64,000 nt of DNA from Flavobacteriales bacterium. GTDB lineage: Bacteria > Bacteroidota > Bacteroidia > Flavobacteriales_E > Vicingaceae. Location: assembly GCA_015075325.1 (NCBI GenBank), contig JABTUP010000017.1:1-64000 (forward strand), given 5' to 3'. Position 1 is the first letter of the stretch. The number at the start of each line of letters is the position of its first letter. Made by a program: the position numbers and the translations under genes. This document shows positions 1-8,078 of the stretch, piece by piece. The notes beneath the pieces are model-generated. The model searched no databases and was not told the origin of the DNA. It saw nothing but the letters and a program-made list of their open reading frames with translations.

Positions 1-2
1 CA

Positions 3-30
3 TCCTTGCATAACAAGGAATCTTTTTTTT
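3..30 (+). terminator. possible intrinsic terminator at window edge
   Basis: A short stem TCCTTG/CAAGGA (3-8 and 14-19) is followed by a run of eight T. It would end a plus-strand transcript entering from outside the window. The stem is only 6 bp, so this is a weak call. Confidence 0.35.
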
Positions 31-47
31 GGTAAATACAATAAACC

Positions 48-110
48 GTAGAGACGGATGATTATCCGTCTTTTTTTTATGCTGTTAGACGGACAATCGT
101 CCGTCTCTAC
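48..110. repeat. paired GAGACGGA hairpins with outer inverted repeat
   Basis: Two hairpins lie side by side: AGACGGAT-GATT-ATCCGTCT (52-71, followed by eight T) and AGACGGAC-AATC-GTCCGTCT (87-106). The outer ends GTAGAGACGGA (48-58) and TCCGTCTCTAC (100-110) are also reverse complements, so the unit can fold as a whole or as two hairpins. This looks like an intergenic palindromic repeat family; the first hairpin could also terminate plus-strand transcription. Confidence 0.75.
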
Positions 111-125
111 AAAAAATGGGTTTTA

Positions 126-177
126 CAACCTCACGAGTTACTCCGAAACTTCGGAGTTAAACTTGCGAGAGAGGTTG
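126..177. repeat. ACTCCGAA/TTCGGAGT palindromic repeat
   Basis: CAACCTC (126-132) is the reverse complement of GAGGTTG (171-177), and the centre holds ACTCCGAA-AC-TTCGGAGT (140-157). It lies downstream of the rloB-like gene on the minus strand and directly beside the GAGACGGA repeat. It is probably an intergenic repeat; it has no T run expected of an intrinsic terminator. Confidence 0.6.
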
Positions 178-248
178 GATGTAGAATATTCAATTAACCA
201 CTTCACCCGACATTGAGCCAAACGCCTGTTATATGCTGTTTTTTTTCA

Positions 249-905
249 CTATTCTTCTACTTTTTTTAATTTCTCAATCAGCTTATATATGTGAGAACCT
301 AATTTGGTAGGATATTCTTCTTGTGGTTTGTCAAGATTTTTAGCTCTCAAAACAGCCGTGTCAATGTTAGGAAGAAAATCATTTGTTTTGAGGTTCGTTT
401 TATTATATGAACCTGTAATTTCTATAATTTTTGTTTCAATATAGTTTCTGTTGCCAATTTTCTTGTTTTTAAAAAGTAACTCCAACTCTTCTTCATTGTA
501 TTCTTGAACATCTTTGATGTGGAGCAATAGCCAAAATTCAAAACACGGATTACTCACTGCAACAAACATATTTTCCAAGTCATTGCAGGCTTCAATTATA
601 ATTGGAATACTTTTCCACCTATCGGTATCAATTATCATCCAAAGTTCATCTCCTTTTTTAAAGTTGAATTCGTCTTTTGCTTCCTTTTTCAATTTGCTAA
701 AAACGTGATTGGGTGCACTATTAGTGTCGTTAGCACTACGTTTTAATAGATGCAAGTATATCAATTCGTCATTAAACTTGTTTGAATTTTTAAATTCAGA
801 AAAGTATTTTTCTTCGGTTATATTTCCCTCAAAAGCCAATACAAATATTTTCTCCCTTTCGCTAGTATTACTTTCTCTGAAAAATTCTTCTCTTTCGCGA
901 GGCAT
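249..905 (-). CDS. RloB-like TOPRIM-family protein
   Basis: This 218-residue protein matches the RloB family as I recognise it: EGNITEEKYF at 26-35 (TOPRIM-type acidic start), IDTDRW at 92-97 (DxD), and the family signature SNPCFEFWLLLH at 118-129. RloB proteins are putative TOPRIM nucleases found beside an AAA-type ATPase and linked to phage defence and restriction loci. The ATPase gene lies 11 bp upstream on the same strand, so the two are probably co-transcribed. Related pairs are named AbiL in Lactococcus; PARIS uses a comparable ATPase plus TOPRIM arrangement. The exact defence class cannot be set from sequence alone. No truncation is visible. Confidence 0.8.
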   Translation of the reverse strand: MPREREEFFRESNTSEREKIFVLAFEGNITEEKYFSEFKNSNKFNDELIYLHLLKRSANDTNSAPNHVFSKLKKEAKDEFNFKKGDELWMIIDTDRWKSIPIIIEACNDLENMFVAVSNPCFEFWLLLHIKDVQEYNEEELELLFKNKKIGNRNYIETKIIEITGSYNKTNLKTNDFLPNIDTAVLRAKNLDKPQEEYPTKLGSHIYKLIEKLKKVEE

Positions 906-916
906 AACAAAAAGTT

Positions 917-2287
917 TTACTTATTAATTACTGTAAGTTTATTTCTGTTGCCAATTCTTGGAATAGCTTTAAATCTTCCTAACAGGTAGTCCTTGCGAAT
1001 TTCTTTGTCGAATCTCACATTATATTCTTCGAGAGAATGTAAGTGTGAGGCTCCGTAATTATCCTTTACAGCAAACCAAATTTCATCTTTTCTCAATAGT
1101 TTTTGAGTTAATAACGATGATTCGTGGCTCGCTAAAATCAACTGACTATTTATTCCTTTTGATTTTGATAAAAACAAATCTAATAAGTCATAAATCAAAT
1201 TCGGGTGTAAACTTCTTTCCATTTCATCAATGATGAAAACATTATCTCCTTTCAATAAGTCCATCAATAATGGAATGAAATCCATTATTCTATTTGTACC
1301 GTCTGATTCATCACTTGTGTCAAATTTTTCTGGATTGTTAGAATTTTTCACTTTATGCTTTGTCATAAATTTTTCAATGACAATATCATTATTCTTAACC
1401 GACAAAAAGTAGGTGGTATTTCCTTTTGAGATTATAGAAGCTCTAATGTTTTCAGATTTTTTACTTAATAAATCTTCTCTTATTTTCTCTAATAAAGGTT
1501 TAGGAATATCTATATTTTCAGAATCTATTTTTTCAAGACAAACACCGTCAATTCCCGTATCGAAATAGGATAAAAATTCTTCAAATATGGTAAGTAATTC
1601 TTCATCCTGCTTTAACTCAAATTTCAATCCCTCATTATATTTATCATCAGGAAATATAACTTTTAATGAGTTTTGAAACCAATCAATAACATTCAGTAAG
1701 TCTTCAATTTTAGAAACGTTTTCTCTGACTTTCCTTGTTCTAATTTCAGTCAAAAACAGTTGATTGTTAGGTGTTCCTTTTGCTATAAAACGAAGAAATT
1801 GTTTTTCATCTTCTTTTTTTAGCTTTTGTAAAATATAGTTTAGGTCAAATATTTCCTTATTAGAGAAATTTCTTTCAAATATTTTAACCTCTTTCTTAGC
1901 CCCGATTTCATAAAGCCATTCTTCTTTAATTAACTCATTATTGAATGTGAAACCATAAGCGTAATTTTTGCCTTTATGTTGTATTTCATATTCAATTCTC
2001 GAATCATCAGTGTTTGATTGTTTGTCAAGTCTAAATTTTTGATAGTCTATTGGTTTTTCAGGCTTACTTCCTCTTAAAACTAATTTCTTTCCAAAATCAA
2101 TAGCTTTAATCAAATTGGATTTACCCGAAGCGTTAGCTCCAAATAAAACTGCCGTTTTTAAAACAGAAATGCCATTAAGTTTTGAAGTCTTATGGTCAGC
2201 CTTTAAACTGCCCTTACCTGGCAACATAGAAAATTTTTGTCTATCACTAAATGACAAAAAATTCTCAACTGAAAATCTTATTAGCAT
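917..2287 (-). CDS. RloA-like AAA/ABC-type ATPase, partner of RloB
   Basis: A 456-residue soluble ATPase of the AAA_15/AAA_21 (SMC/ABC-like) type. The N-terminus has the expected FSVENFLSF strand, then Walker A GANASGKSN at 50-58. An ABC-signature-like SDGTNR lies at 328-333, Walker B FIIDEME at 351-357 with the D-loop SLHPN, and the switch histidine LASHES near 385-390. The C-terminal YLLGRFKAIP resembles the conserved end of RloA proteins. It is the first gene of a two-gene unit with the RloB-like TOPRIM protein. The likely role is to sense infection and control the nuclease partner; this is family inference. Key residues all look intact. Confidence 0.82.
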   Translation of the reverse strand: MLIRFSVENFLSFSDRQKFSMLPGKGSLKADHKTSKLNGISVLKTAVLFGANASGKSNLIKAIDFGKKLVLRGSKPEKPIDYQKFRLDKQSNTDDSRIEYEIQHKGKNYAYGFTFNNELIKEEWLYEIGAKKEVKIFERNFSNKEIFDLNYILQKLKKEDEKQFLRFIAKGTPNNQLFLTEIRTRKVRENVSKIEDLLNVIDWFQNSLKVIFPDDKYNEGLKFELKQDEELLTIFEEFLSYFDTGIDGVCLEKIDSENIDIPKPLLEKIREDLLSKKSENIRASIISKGNTTYFLSVKNNDIVIEKFMTKHKVKNSNNPEKFDTSDESDGTNRIMDFIPLLMDLLKGDNVFIIDEMERSLHPNLIYDLLDLFLSKSKGINSQLILASHESSLLTQKLLRKDEIWFAVKDNYGASHLHSLEEYNVRFDKEIRKDYLLGRFKAIPRIGNRNKLTVINK

Positions 2288-2308
2288 ATCTTTTGTTCTT
2301 TAATAGTG

Positions 2309-2316
2309 CAAATGTA
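2309..2316 (-). promoter_or_regulatory. Bacteroidota -7 box for the RloA/RloB unit
   Basis: On the minus strand the sequence reads TACATTTG, a full match to the Bacteroidota TAnnTTTG -7 element, 21 bp before the ATPase start codon. I do not see a clear TTTG -33 element at the usual spacing. Confidence 0.5.
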
Positions 2317-2561
2317 GTGATTTTTTCACATCTTGCATTTATTTTTTTGTGTAAAAGTAAAAATAGTTTTGAGGCTCTCATTGTGAGGATAATCGTTCGA
2401 TAAAATGGCAGCCAACTTCTTTATATGTATGATAAAACTACATGAAATCACCAAAATTTGGGTAAATAAGTGCAGTTCTAATTACATAATATATTCAAAT
2501 ATAAACTTTATTTACAAATCATCAAAAGGACTTATTGTGTTTAGTAGTGTAAATATGGTAT

Positions 2562-3194
2562 TTAATAACTAAAAACAACCAATCGTTTTTCTATTGTTAG
2601 TTCAGAAAAGTTAAAGGTTGTTTTTATCCATTCAAAAGTTTCTTTTTGATAGATAAAAACATGGGTGGGGTCGTTTTTGTAATACCAACTGGCAAAGTCA
2701 ATAGTTGGGTTATAAATATCGGTCATGCAAATGAGTTTTCCGTTGGGTAGCAGCAGTTTTTTAAGTAGTTCAAATTCTTTGTAAGGGTGATGAAAATGCT
2801 CTATTACTTCGCAACTGGCAATGTAATGGTATTTTTCGTTCAACAGTTCGGGGTAGTTATGAAAAAATGGGTCGTATTGTTTTATCTGATAACCCGCTTC
2901 TTGTAGCATTTTAGAAAGAACGGGTCCTGTCCCTGCTCCAAAATCTAAACCTTTGTGTGTGGTATTGAAATTTGCTTTTACCTTATCAACAATAGGGGAG
3001 ACGAATTTTTGGTAACCCAAGTCATTCACATCGTTGTTGTGATATTGGTAACGCTCTACTTCTTCCTCGTCAGTTGGGAGTAAATTTCTAGACAAAAATA
3101 TTCCAAAACAGTTGTCGCACTTATAAAACAATTGTTTGGGTACGTTGTAAAACACTTCACTTTTACTGTTGCATAATGGGCAATTTTCGGTCAT
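2562..3194 (-). CDS. class I SAM-dependent methyltransferase with N-terminal zinc ribbon
   Basis: A 210-residue protein. CPLC at 5-8 and CDNC near 26-29 form a likely zinc ribbon, followed by a Rossmann methyltransferase of the Methyltransf_23 type: LDFGAGTGP is the SAM-binding glycine loop, and ASCEVIEHFHHP is the typical motif after strand 4. The substrate is unknown; proteins of this build often modify sugars or small molecules, but no sugar gene cluster is present here. The gene stands alone, with 274 bp to the ATPase gene on one side (nothing recognised there apart from the -7 box) and a GC-rich repeat on the other. Confidence 0.8.
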   Translation of the reverse strand: MTENCPLCNSKSEVFYNVPKQLFYKCDNCFGIFLSRNLLPTDEEEVERYQYHNNDVNDLGYQKFVSPIVDKVKANFNTTHKGLDFGAGTGPVLSKMLQEAGYQIKQYDPFFHNYPELLNEKYHYIASCEVIEHFHHPYKEFELLKKLLLPNGKLICMTDIYNPTIDFASWYYKNDPTHVFIYQKETFEWIKTTFNFSELTIEKRLVVFSY

Positions 3195-3290
3195 TAACTT
3201 TTAAATAAGAAAGTACTAACTTATAAAAAGTTTAACACTAAATCAAGTTTTTGCTATTAAACTCACCCCTGATTAATTTCGTTATTTTTT

Positions 3291-3323
3291 CCCCTCTCTA
3301 TTGAGAGAAGGGTTAGGGGAGAG
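3291..3323. repeat. CCCCTCT intergenic repeat, copy 1
   Basis: CCCCTCTC and GAGAGAAGGGTTAGGGGAG form an imperfect GC-rich hairpin in AT-rich surroundings. A related unit, CCCCTCT-AGAA-AGAGGGG followed by TAAGGGGAGTG, occurs at 13284-13311. The reuse in two gene junctions marks it as a dispersed repeat. Confidence 0.6.
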
Positions 3324-3347
3324 TTTTAGCCCAATTTTTAATAAAAT

Positions 3348-5606
3348 TTAATTAAAAAATTGGTAGCGAACACCAATAAAACCTCTTATACCTTGATTAG
3401 AAGCATAAACATACGTTGGGTCGAAAGTATAACCGTTGGGGTTGTCGGGCGAATTTACATTCTTATCAAAAGGGTCGTTAGCTCTTAAAATAGAATATTT
3501 TGGAGGAGTAAAATTGAGCAGGTTTTTTATTCCACCATAAATTTCCCAACCTTTATTAAATGTTTTGGTAATTTGTATGTTTTGTATGCTATACCAAGGC
3601 GAATATGCTGGTCTGAAGTCGTTTTCAACTAAAGGTAATTTCATTGGTCCGTAAAGGTTTCCGCTGTAATCAATTTTTATGTTTGATTTTAAAAACTTGT
3701 AGGAAACACCAAATGTTCCTGAAACTTTTTCTGTAAGCAATTGGTCTTCTCTAACCATTCTTCCAAATTCATCTCTATTGTTTTGAAAAACATCGAGCAA
3801 GGTTGCTCCAAACATTAATTTAATTGGAGATTTAAAATCTAAATGTGCATTAAAACTCATGCCTTGAGAAACGGCAAATCCATCCAAATTATCGTAAATA
3901 ATTTTGCTAGGATCAGTTAAATAATCGGGTGTAATTTTATTGTCGAAATAGGTGTAAAACAGGCTAGCATCAAAATTGATAAACCCAAAATTGGTATTGA
4001 TAAATTGTTGCCAACTTAAGTTCACATTGTAACTTCTTTCAGGGTTTAAACGATTGGCAACAACCACTTCACGGGCACCGCTAAATGCAGCGTGTTCTTC
4101 AGTAAAAAGATTAACTACTCTATAGCCACTTCCAAAACTTGCTCTAAAATGTTGCTTTTCGCTTGTTGAAAATTTGTATGCTAGTCGTGGGGTTGTTATG
4201 TAACCATGTCTCGAATCGTGATCAAACCGAATTCCCAACAAAATTTTATTTTTTTCATCAATACTATATTCATCCTGAGCAAAAATTCCTGGTAAAATAT
4301 AGGCATCAGGTTTGTTTTTTGGATTTATAGTATCTGTATTTTGTGTTGCGGGGGTGTTATCATCATAATAATTATATCTAACAGCTGCACCTAAAGTTAA
4401 GTGATGAATTTCTTTAATACTTTTATCCCAATACAATTGTCCAAAAGCAATGTTTTGTTGTGCAAAGTAAGGTGTGGCACCATAGGCTGAATTTTGATTA
4501 TGATTGGAATACGAAAACGATGTAAAAAGATTCTCTTTAGTAGGAAGTTGATATTTTCCTATAATCTCGTACCTGCTCGTATAAATAGATTCGCCATAAA
4601 TTGAATCGCCTCCTCTAAATTTAGGTTCCCATTGCATTTCTCCTCCCCAACGGTCTTCGTAAATGTATCGAAAAGCAATAGAAGCGTCTTTGTTGCTTTT
4701 TCTATCTAAACTCCATTTGTTAAATACCGAAATCCTGTCTTGAAGTGTTACATCAGTAAAATTATCGCCATTGTTATCAATTGGTATTGCATAATTAAAA
4801 TAATTAACACCCAAAACTGATGTTGTTTTTTTTAATTTAAATTTAGTTGAAACATCAGTATTTACTTCAAGCCAACTGGTGGTAAAAACATCAAACGAAA
4901 AATCGGGAGTTTTTTCGGGAGTTTTTGTTATTACGTTTATTAAACCTCCAACAGCTTCCGAACCATATAAAGTAGATGCTGGTCCTTTTACAATTTCCAT
5001 TTGTTCAATCATGCTGTTTGGTATCCCGTTTAATCCATAAACGGTTGCTAGTCCGCTAACTATTGGCATGCCGTCTATAGTAATCATAGTGTACGGACCT
5101 TCCATACCGTTAATATGAATATCGCCATTATTACAAACCCCACAATTTAATTGAGGTCGAACCCCATTTACTATTTGTAGTGATTCAAAAAGAGCAGGAG
5201 TAGGGTTTTTCATGAAAAATTTTGGGGTATAAACTTCAATTGGAGCAACCGATTCCATTAAAGTTACCTCTTTTAATGTTCCGGTAATTACCACTTCGTT
5301 TAATTGATGTTCCATTTTTTCCATTTCAATTTGAATGGTAGTTGTTTCGTTTGGTTTTATTTCAACGCTCTTTTTAAAGTTTTTAAAACCTATTGCAGAA
5401 ATTTGAAGAATGTATTTTCCTGTTGGAATATTTTCGAGTATAAATTTGCCATTTTCACTACTTGCTGTTCCATATGAAGTACCTGTTAATCCAACATTCG
5501 CAAAAGAAACAGCTTCTTTGTCTACTTTAATTATACCTTTAACTGTACCTTTTGTTTGTGCCAAAAGAAAACTTGGAAAAATGATAAATAAAGCCAGTAA
5601 TCGCAT
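3348..5606 (-). CDS. TonB-dependent receptor, tandem copy A
   Basis: A 752-residue outer membrane receptor. I use the ATG at 5606, 15 codons inside the longest frame, because MRLLALFIIFPSFLLAQ is a clean signal peptide. After it come a CarboxypepD_reg-like domain (about 20-105), a plug with GPASTLYGSEAVGGLINV, and a 22-strand-type barrel ending in aromatic F. The plug has an unusual CGVC pair just before the HINGMEGPY motif, also present (CSVC) in the neighbouring paralogue. The substrate is not shown by sequence; the DtxR/MntR-like sites upstream suggest a metal or metal chelate. Length equals that of copy B, and the 3' parts share near-identical DNA tracts. Confidence 0.9.
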   Translation of the reverse strand: MRLLALFIIFPSFLLAQTKGTVKGIIKVDKEAVSFANVGLTGTSYGTASSENGKFILENIPTGKYILQISAIGFKNFKKSVEIKPNETTTIQIEMEKMEHQLNEVVITGTLKEVTLMESVAPIEVYTPKFFMKNPTPALFESLQIVNGVRPQLNCGVCNNGDIHINGMEGPYTMITIDGMPIVSGLATVYGLNGIPNSMIEQMEIVKGPASTLYGSEAVGGLINVITKTPEKTPDFSFDVFTTSWLEVNTDVSTKFKLKKTTSVLGVNYFNYAIPIDNNGDNFTDVTLQDRISVFNKWSLDRKSNKDASIAFRYIYEDRWGGEMQWEPKFRGGDSIYGESIYTSRYEIIGKYQLPTKENLFTSFSYSNHNQNSAYGATPYFAQQNIAFGQLYWDKSIKEIHHLTLGAAVRYNYYDDNTPATQNTDTINPKNKPDAYILPGIFAQDEYSIDEKNKILLGIRFDHDSRHGYITTPRLAYKFSTSEKQHFRASFGSGYRVVNLFTEEHAAFSGAREVVVANRLNPERSYNVNLSWQQFINTNFGFINFDASLFYTYFDNKITPDYLTDPSKIIYDNLDGFAVSQGMSFNAHLDFKSPIKLMFGATLLDVFQNNRDEFGRMVREDQLLTEKVSGTFGVSYKFLKSNIKIDYSGNLYGPMKLPLVENDFRPAYSPWYSIQNIQITKTFNKGWEIYGGIKNLLNFTPPKYSILRANDPFDKNVNSPDNPNGYTFDPTYVYASNQGIRGFIGVRYQFFN

Positions 5607-5616
5607 CTTATTTTTA

Positions 5617-5627
5617 TTTAGACTAAT
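5617..5627 (-). promoter_or_regulatory. half of a DtxR/MntR-like operator before receptor copy A
   Basis: TTTAGACTAAT lies 11 bp before the receptor start. It matches half of the perfect palindrome before the second receptor, read on the opposite strand as TTTAGACTTAT. The other half-site is degenerate, so this is a low-confidence site. Confidence 0.35.
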
Positions 5628-5670
5628 TATAAATAATAATGCAAATCTCACTTATTAGAAGTGTATTATC

Positions 5671-5690
5671 AATACCATAAAAAAGGTATT
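5671..5690 (-). terminator. weak hairpin between the two receptor genes
   Basis: AATACC (5671-5676) and GGTATT (5685-5690) can pair around an 8-nt loop downstream of receptor copy B. The stem is only 6 bp and has no clean T run, so it might be a weak terminator or nothing. Confidence 0.3.
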
Positions 5691-5723
5691 TTAAATTTTC
5701 TTTACTAAAAACTTAAAGACTGA

Positions 5724-7982
5724 TTATTTAAAAAATTGGTAACGAATCCCAATAAAAGCTCTTATACCTTGGTTTGAAGCGTAAACATACGTGGGGTCGA
5801 AAGTGTATCCATTCGGATTGTCGGGCGAGTTTACATTTTTATCAAAAGGATCGTTTGGGCGAAGAATAGAATATTTTGGAGGAGTAAAATTGAGCAGGTT
5901 TTTTATTCCACCATAAATTTCCCAACCTTTATTAAAAGTTTTGGTAATTTGTATGTTTTGTATGCTATACCAAGCAGAGTATTCGGGTCTGAAGTCATTT
6001 TCTACTAAAGGTAATTTCATTGGTCCGTAAAGGTTTCCGCTGTAATCAATTTTTATGTTTGATTTTAAAAACTTGTAGGAAACACCAAATGTTCCAGATA
6101 TTTTTTCGGTAAGCAGTTGGTCTTCTCTAACCATTCTTCCAAATTCGTTTCTGTTCATTTGATATACATCTAAAACGGTAGCTCCCAACGAAATTTTTAT
6201 GGGCGATTTAAAATCGAAACTGGCATTAAAACTCATGCCTTGCGAAACAGCAAATCCATCCAAATTATCGTAAATAATTTTATCTGGGTCGGTTTCGTAG
6301 TCGGGTATAATTTTATTGTTGAAAAAGGTGTAAAACACACTTGCATCAACATTGATGAAACCAAAGTTGGTATTGATAAATTTTTGATAACCAATGTTTC
6401 CATTATAACTTTTTTCGGGGTTTAATTTGTTTTTTATTTCAACCGTTCTAGCACCTGTTACTGCTGCATGGTCTTCGGTAAATAAGTTAACTACACGGTA
6501 GCCTGTTCCAAAACTCAGTCGGATGTGCTGTTGGTCGGAAGGCGACCATTTGTAATTTAACCGTGGAGTGGTAATGTAACCGTGTCGTGAATCGTGGTCT
6601 AAACGAATTCCTAGTAACAATTTATTTTTCTCGTTCAAATAAAATTCGTCTTGAGCAAAAAATCCAGGCAACCAAAATTGCTCGGGTTTATTGATAGGAT
6701 TTAATGAGTCGGACGTTTGGGTTGCAACCGAATTGTCGTCGTAATAGTTGTAACGAAGAGCTGTTCCTATGGTTAAACGATGTAATTCTTTAATTTTTTT
6801 ATCCCAATAAACTTGACCAAAAGCAATGTTTTGCTGAGCAAGATAGGGAATATTTCCGTAAACCGAATTTTGGTTGTGGTTGGAGTATGAAAATGAACTA
6901 AAAATATTTTCTTTGGTAGGTAGTTGGTATTTTCCAACCAACTCGTATCGGCTGGTGTAAATCGATTCACCATAAATACTATCGCCTCCTCTAAACTTTG
7001 GTTCCCATTGCATTTCTCCGCCCCAGCGATCTTCGTAAATGTATCGAAGAGCAACAGAAGCTTCTCTGTTTTCCTTTCGTTTAAAACTCCATTTGTTAAA
7101 GAATGCAATTCTATCTTGCAGGGTGGCATCAGTAAAATTATCGCCGTTGTTATCAATGGGATTAGCGTAGTTAAAATAATTGATGCCCAAGATTGAAGTA
7201 GCATTCTTAACTGAAAATTTGGTGGAAACGTCTGTATTTACTTCTAGCCAACTGGTGGTAAAAACATCAAACGAAAAATCAGGATTTTTTTCAGGGGTTT
7301 TAGTTATTACATTAATTAAACCACCCACAGCCTCCGAACCATATAGGGTAGAAGCAGGACCTTTAACAATTTCCAGTTGTTCAATCATGCTGTTGGGAAT
7401 TCCGTTTAATCCATAAACAGAAGCTAAACCACCAACAATTGGCATCCCGTCAATGGTTATCATGGTGTAAGGACCTTCCATGCCGTTGATGTGAACATCG
7501 CCTGTGTTACAAACGCTGCAATTTATTTGTGGACGAACCCCGTTTACTATTTGTAAGGCTTCAAACAATGCAGGAGTTGGATTTTTACGAAAAAAAACAG
7601 GGGTAAAAACTTCGATTGGAGCAACCGATTCTATTAACGAAACTTCGTTTAATGTTCCAGTAATTACCACTTCGTTTAATTGTTGTTCCATTTTTTCCAA
7701 TTCCAATTGAATGGAAACGGTTTCATTGGGTTTTATTTCAATGGTTTTTTTTATGTTTTTATAACCAATTGCCGATGCTTGTAAAGTATGTTTTCCAGAA
7801 GGTAGGTTATCCATTTTAAAAAAACCTTGTTCGTTTGATGATGTTCCTAATGAAGTGCCACTAAACCCAATGTTTGCAAATGGTACACCACTGCGTTCGC
7901 TCATAATTCGTCCTTTAATGTTTCCAGTGTTTTGACCGAACATTGTTGAATTGGCAAGGAAAAATAGTAGTAAAAAACGCAT
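5724..7982 (-). CDS. TonB-dependent receptor, tandem copy B
   Basis: A 752-residue outer membrane receptor parallel to copy A: signal peptide MRFLLLFFLANSTMFGQ, CarboxypepD-like domain with FANIGFSGTSLG, plug with NCSVCNTGDVHINGMEG and GPASTLYGSEAVGG, then the beta-barrel. It lies upstream of copy A on the same strand with about 117 bp between the coding regions, so it is probably the leading gene of a receptor pair. A palindromic candidate operator sits before its start. The two proteins are closest at the C-terminus, where DNA tracts of 71 and 92 bp are identical, and differ more in barrel loops, as expected for paralogues with overlapping but distinct ligands. Confidence 0.9.
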   Translation of the reverse strand: MRFLLLFFLANSTMFGQNTGNIKGRIMSERSGVPFANIGFSGTSLGTSSNEQGFFKMDNLPSGKHTLQASAIGYKNIKKTIEIKPNETVSIQLELEKMEQQLNEVVITGTLNEVSLIESVAPIEVFTPVFFRKNPTPALFEALQIVNGVRPQINCSVCNTGDVHINGMEGPYTMITIDGMPIVGGLASVYGLNGIPNSMIEQLEIVKGPASTLYGSEAVGGLINVITKTPEKNPDFSFDVFTTSWLEVNTDVSTKFSVKNATSILGINYFNYANPIDNNGDNFTDATLQDRIAFFNKWSFKRKENREASVALRYIYEDRWGGEMQWEPKFRGGDSIYGESIYTSRYELVGKYQLPTKENIFSSFSYSNHNQNSVYGNIPYLAQQNIAFGQVYWDKKIKELHRLTIGTALRYNYYDDNSVATQTSDSLNPINKPEQFWLPGFFAQDEFYLNEKNKLLLGIRLDHDSRHGYITTPRLNYKWSPSDQQHIRLSFGTGYRVVNLFTEDHAAVTGARTVEIKNKLNPEKSYNGNIGYQKFINTNFGFINVDASVFYTFFNNKIIPDYETDPDKIIYDNLDGFAVSQGMSFNASFDFKSPIKISLGATVLDVYQMNRNEFGRMVREDQLLTEKISGTFGVSYKFLKSNIKIDYSGNLYGPMKLPLVENDFRPEYSAWYSIQNIQITKTFNKGWEIYGGIKNLLNFTPPKYSILRPNDPFDKNVNSPDNPNGYTFDPTYVYASNQGIRAFIGIRYQFFK

Positions 7983-7987
7983 TTAAT

Positions 7988-8031
7988 TCTAAATTTATGT
8001 AAAACTAAACATAAATTTAGATAAGTCTAAA
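7988..8031 (-). promoter_or_regulatory. candidate metal-responsive operator before receptor copy B
   Basis: Two overlapping palindromes precede the start. TTTAGA-TAAG-TCTAAA (8016-8031) has perfect 6-bp half-sites and looks like a DtxR/MntR-family operator. TCTAAATTTATG (7988-7999) and CATAAATTTAGA (8010-8021) form a second perfect 12-bp inverted repeat sharing bases with the first. The regulator is not in this window. Assignment to DtxR/MntR is by resemblance only. Confidence 0.5.
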
Positions 8032-8078
8032 AAATATTTTACACAAATACAATGTTGTTTTAAAAGAAATAAAAAAAA

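Noticed and set aside
2331-2561. Possible retron-like or other ncRNA upstream of the RloA/RloB pair
   Set aside because: No reverse transcriptase is encoded nearby and no long paired structure was found; only a -7 box is supported.
6773-7204. 143-codon minus-strand frame inside TonB receptor copy B
   Set aside because: It is a shifted frame of the receptor gene, with composition that does not look like a real protein.
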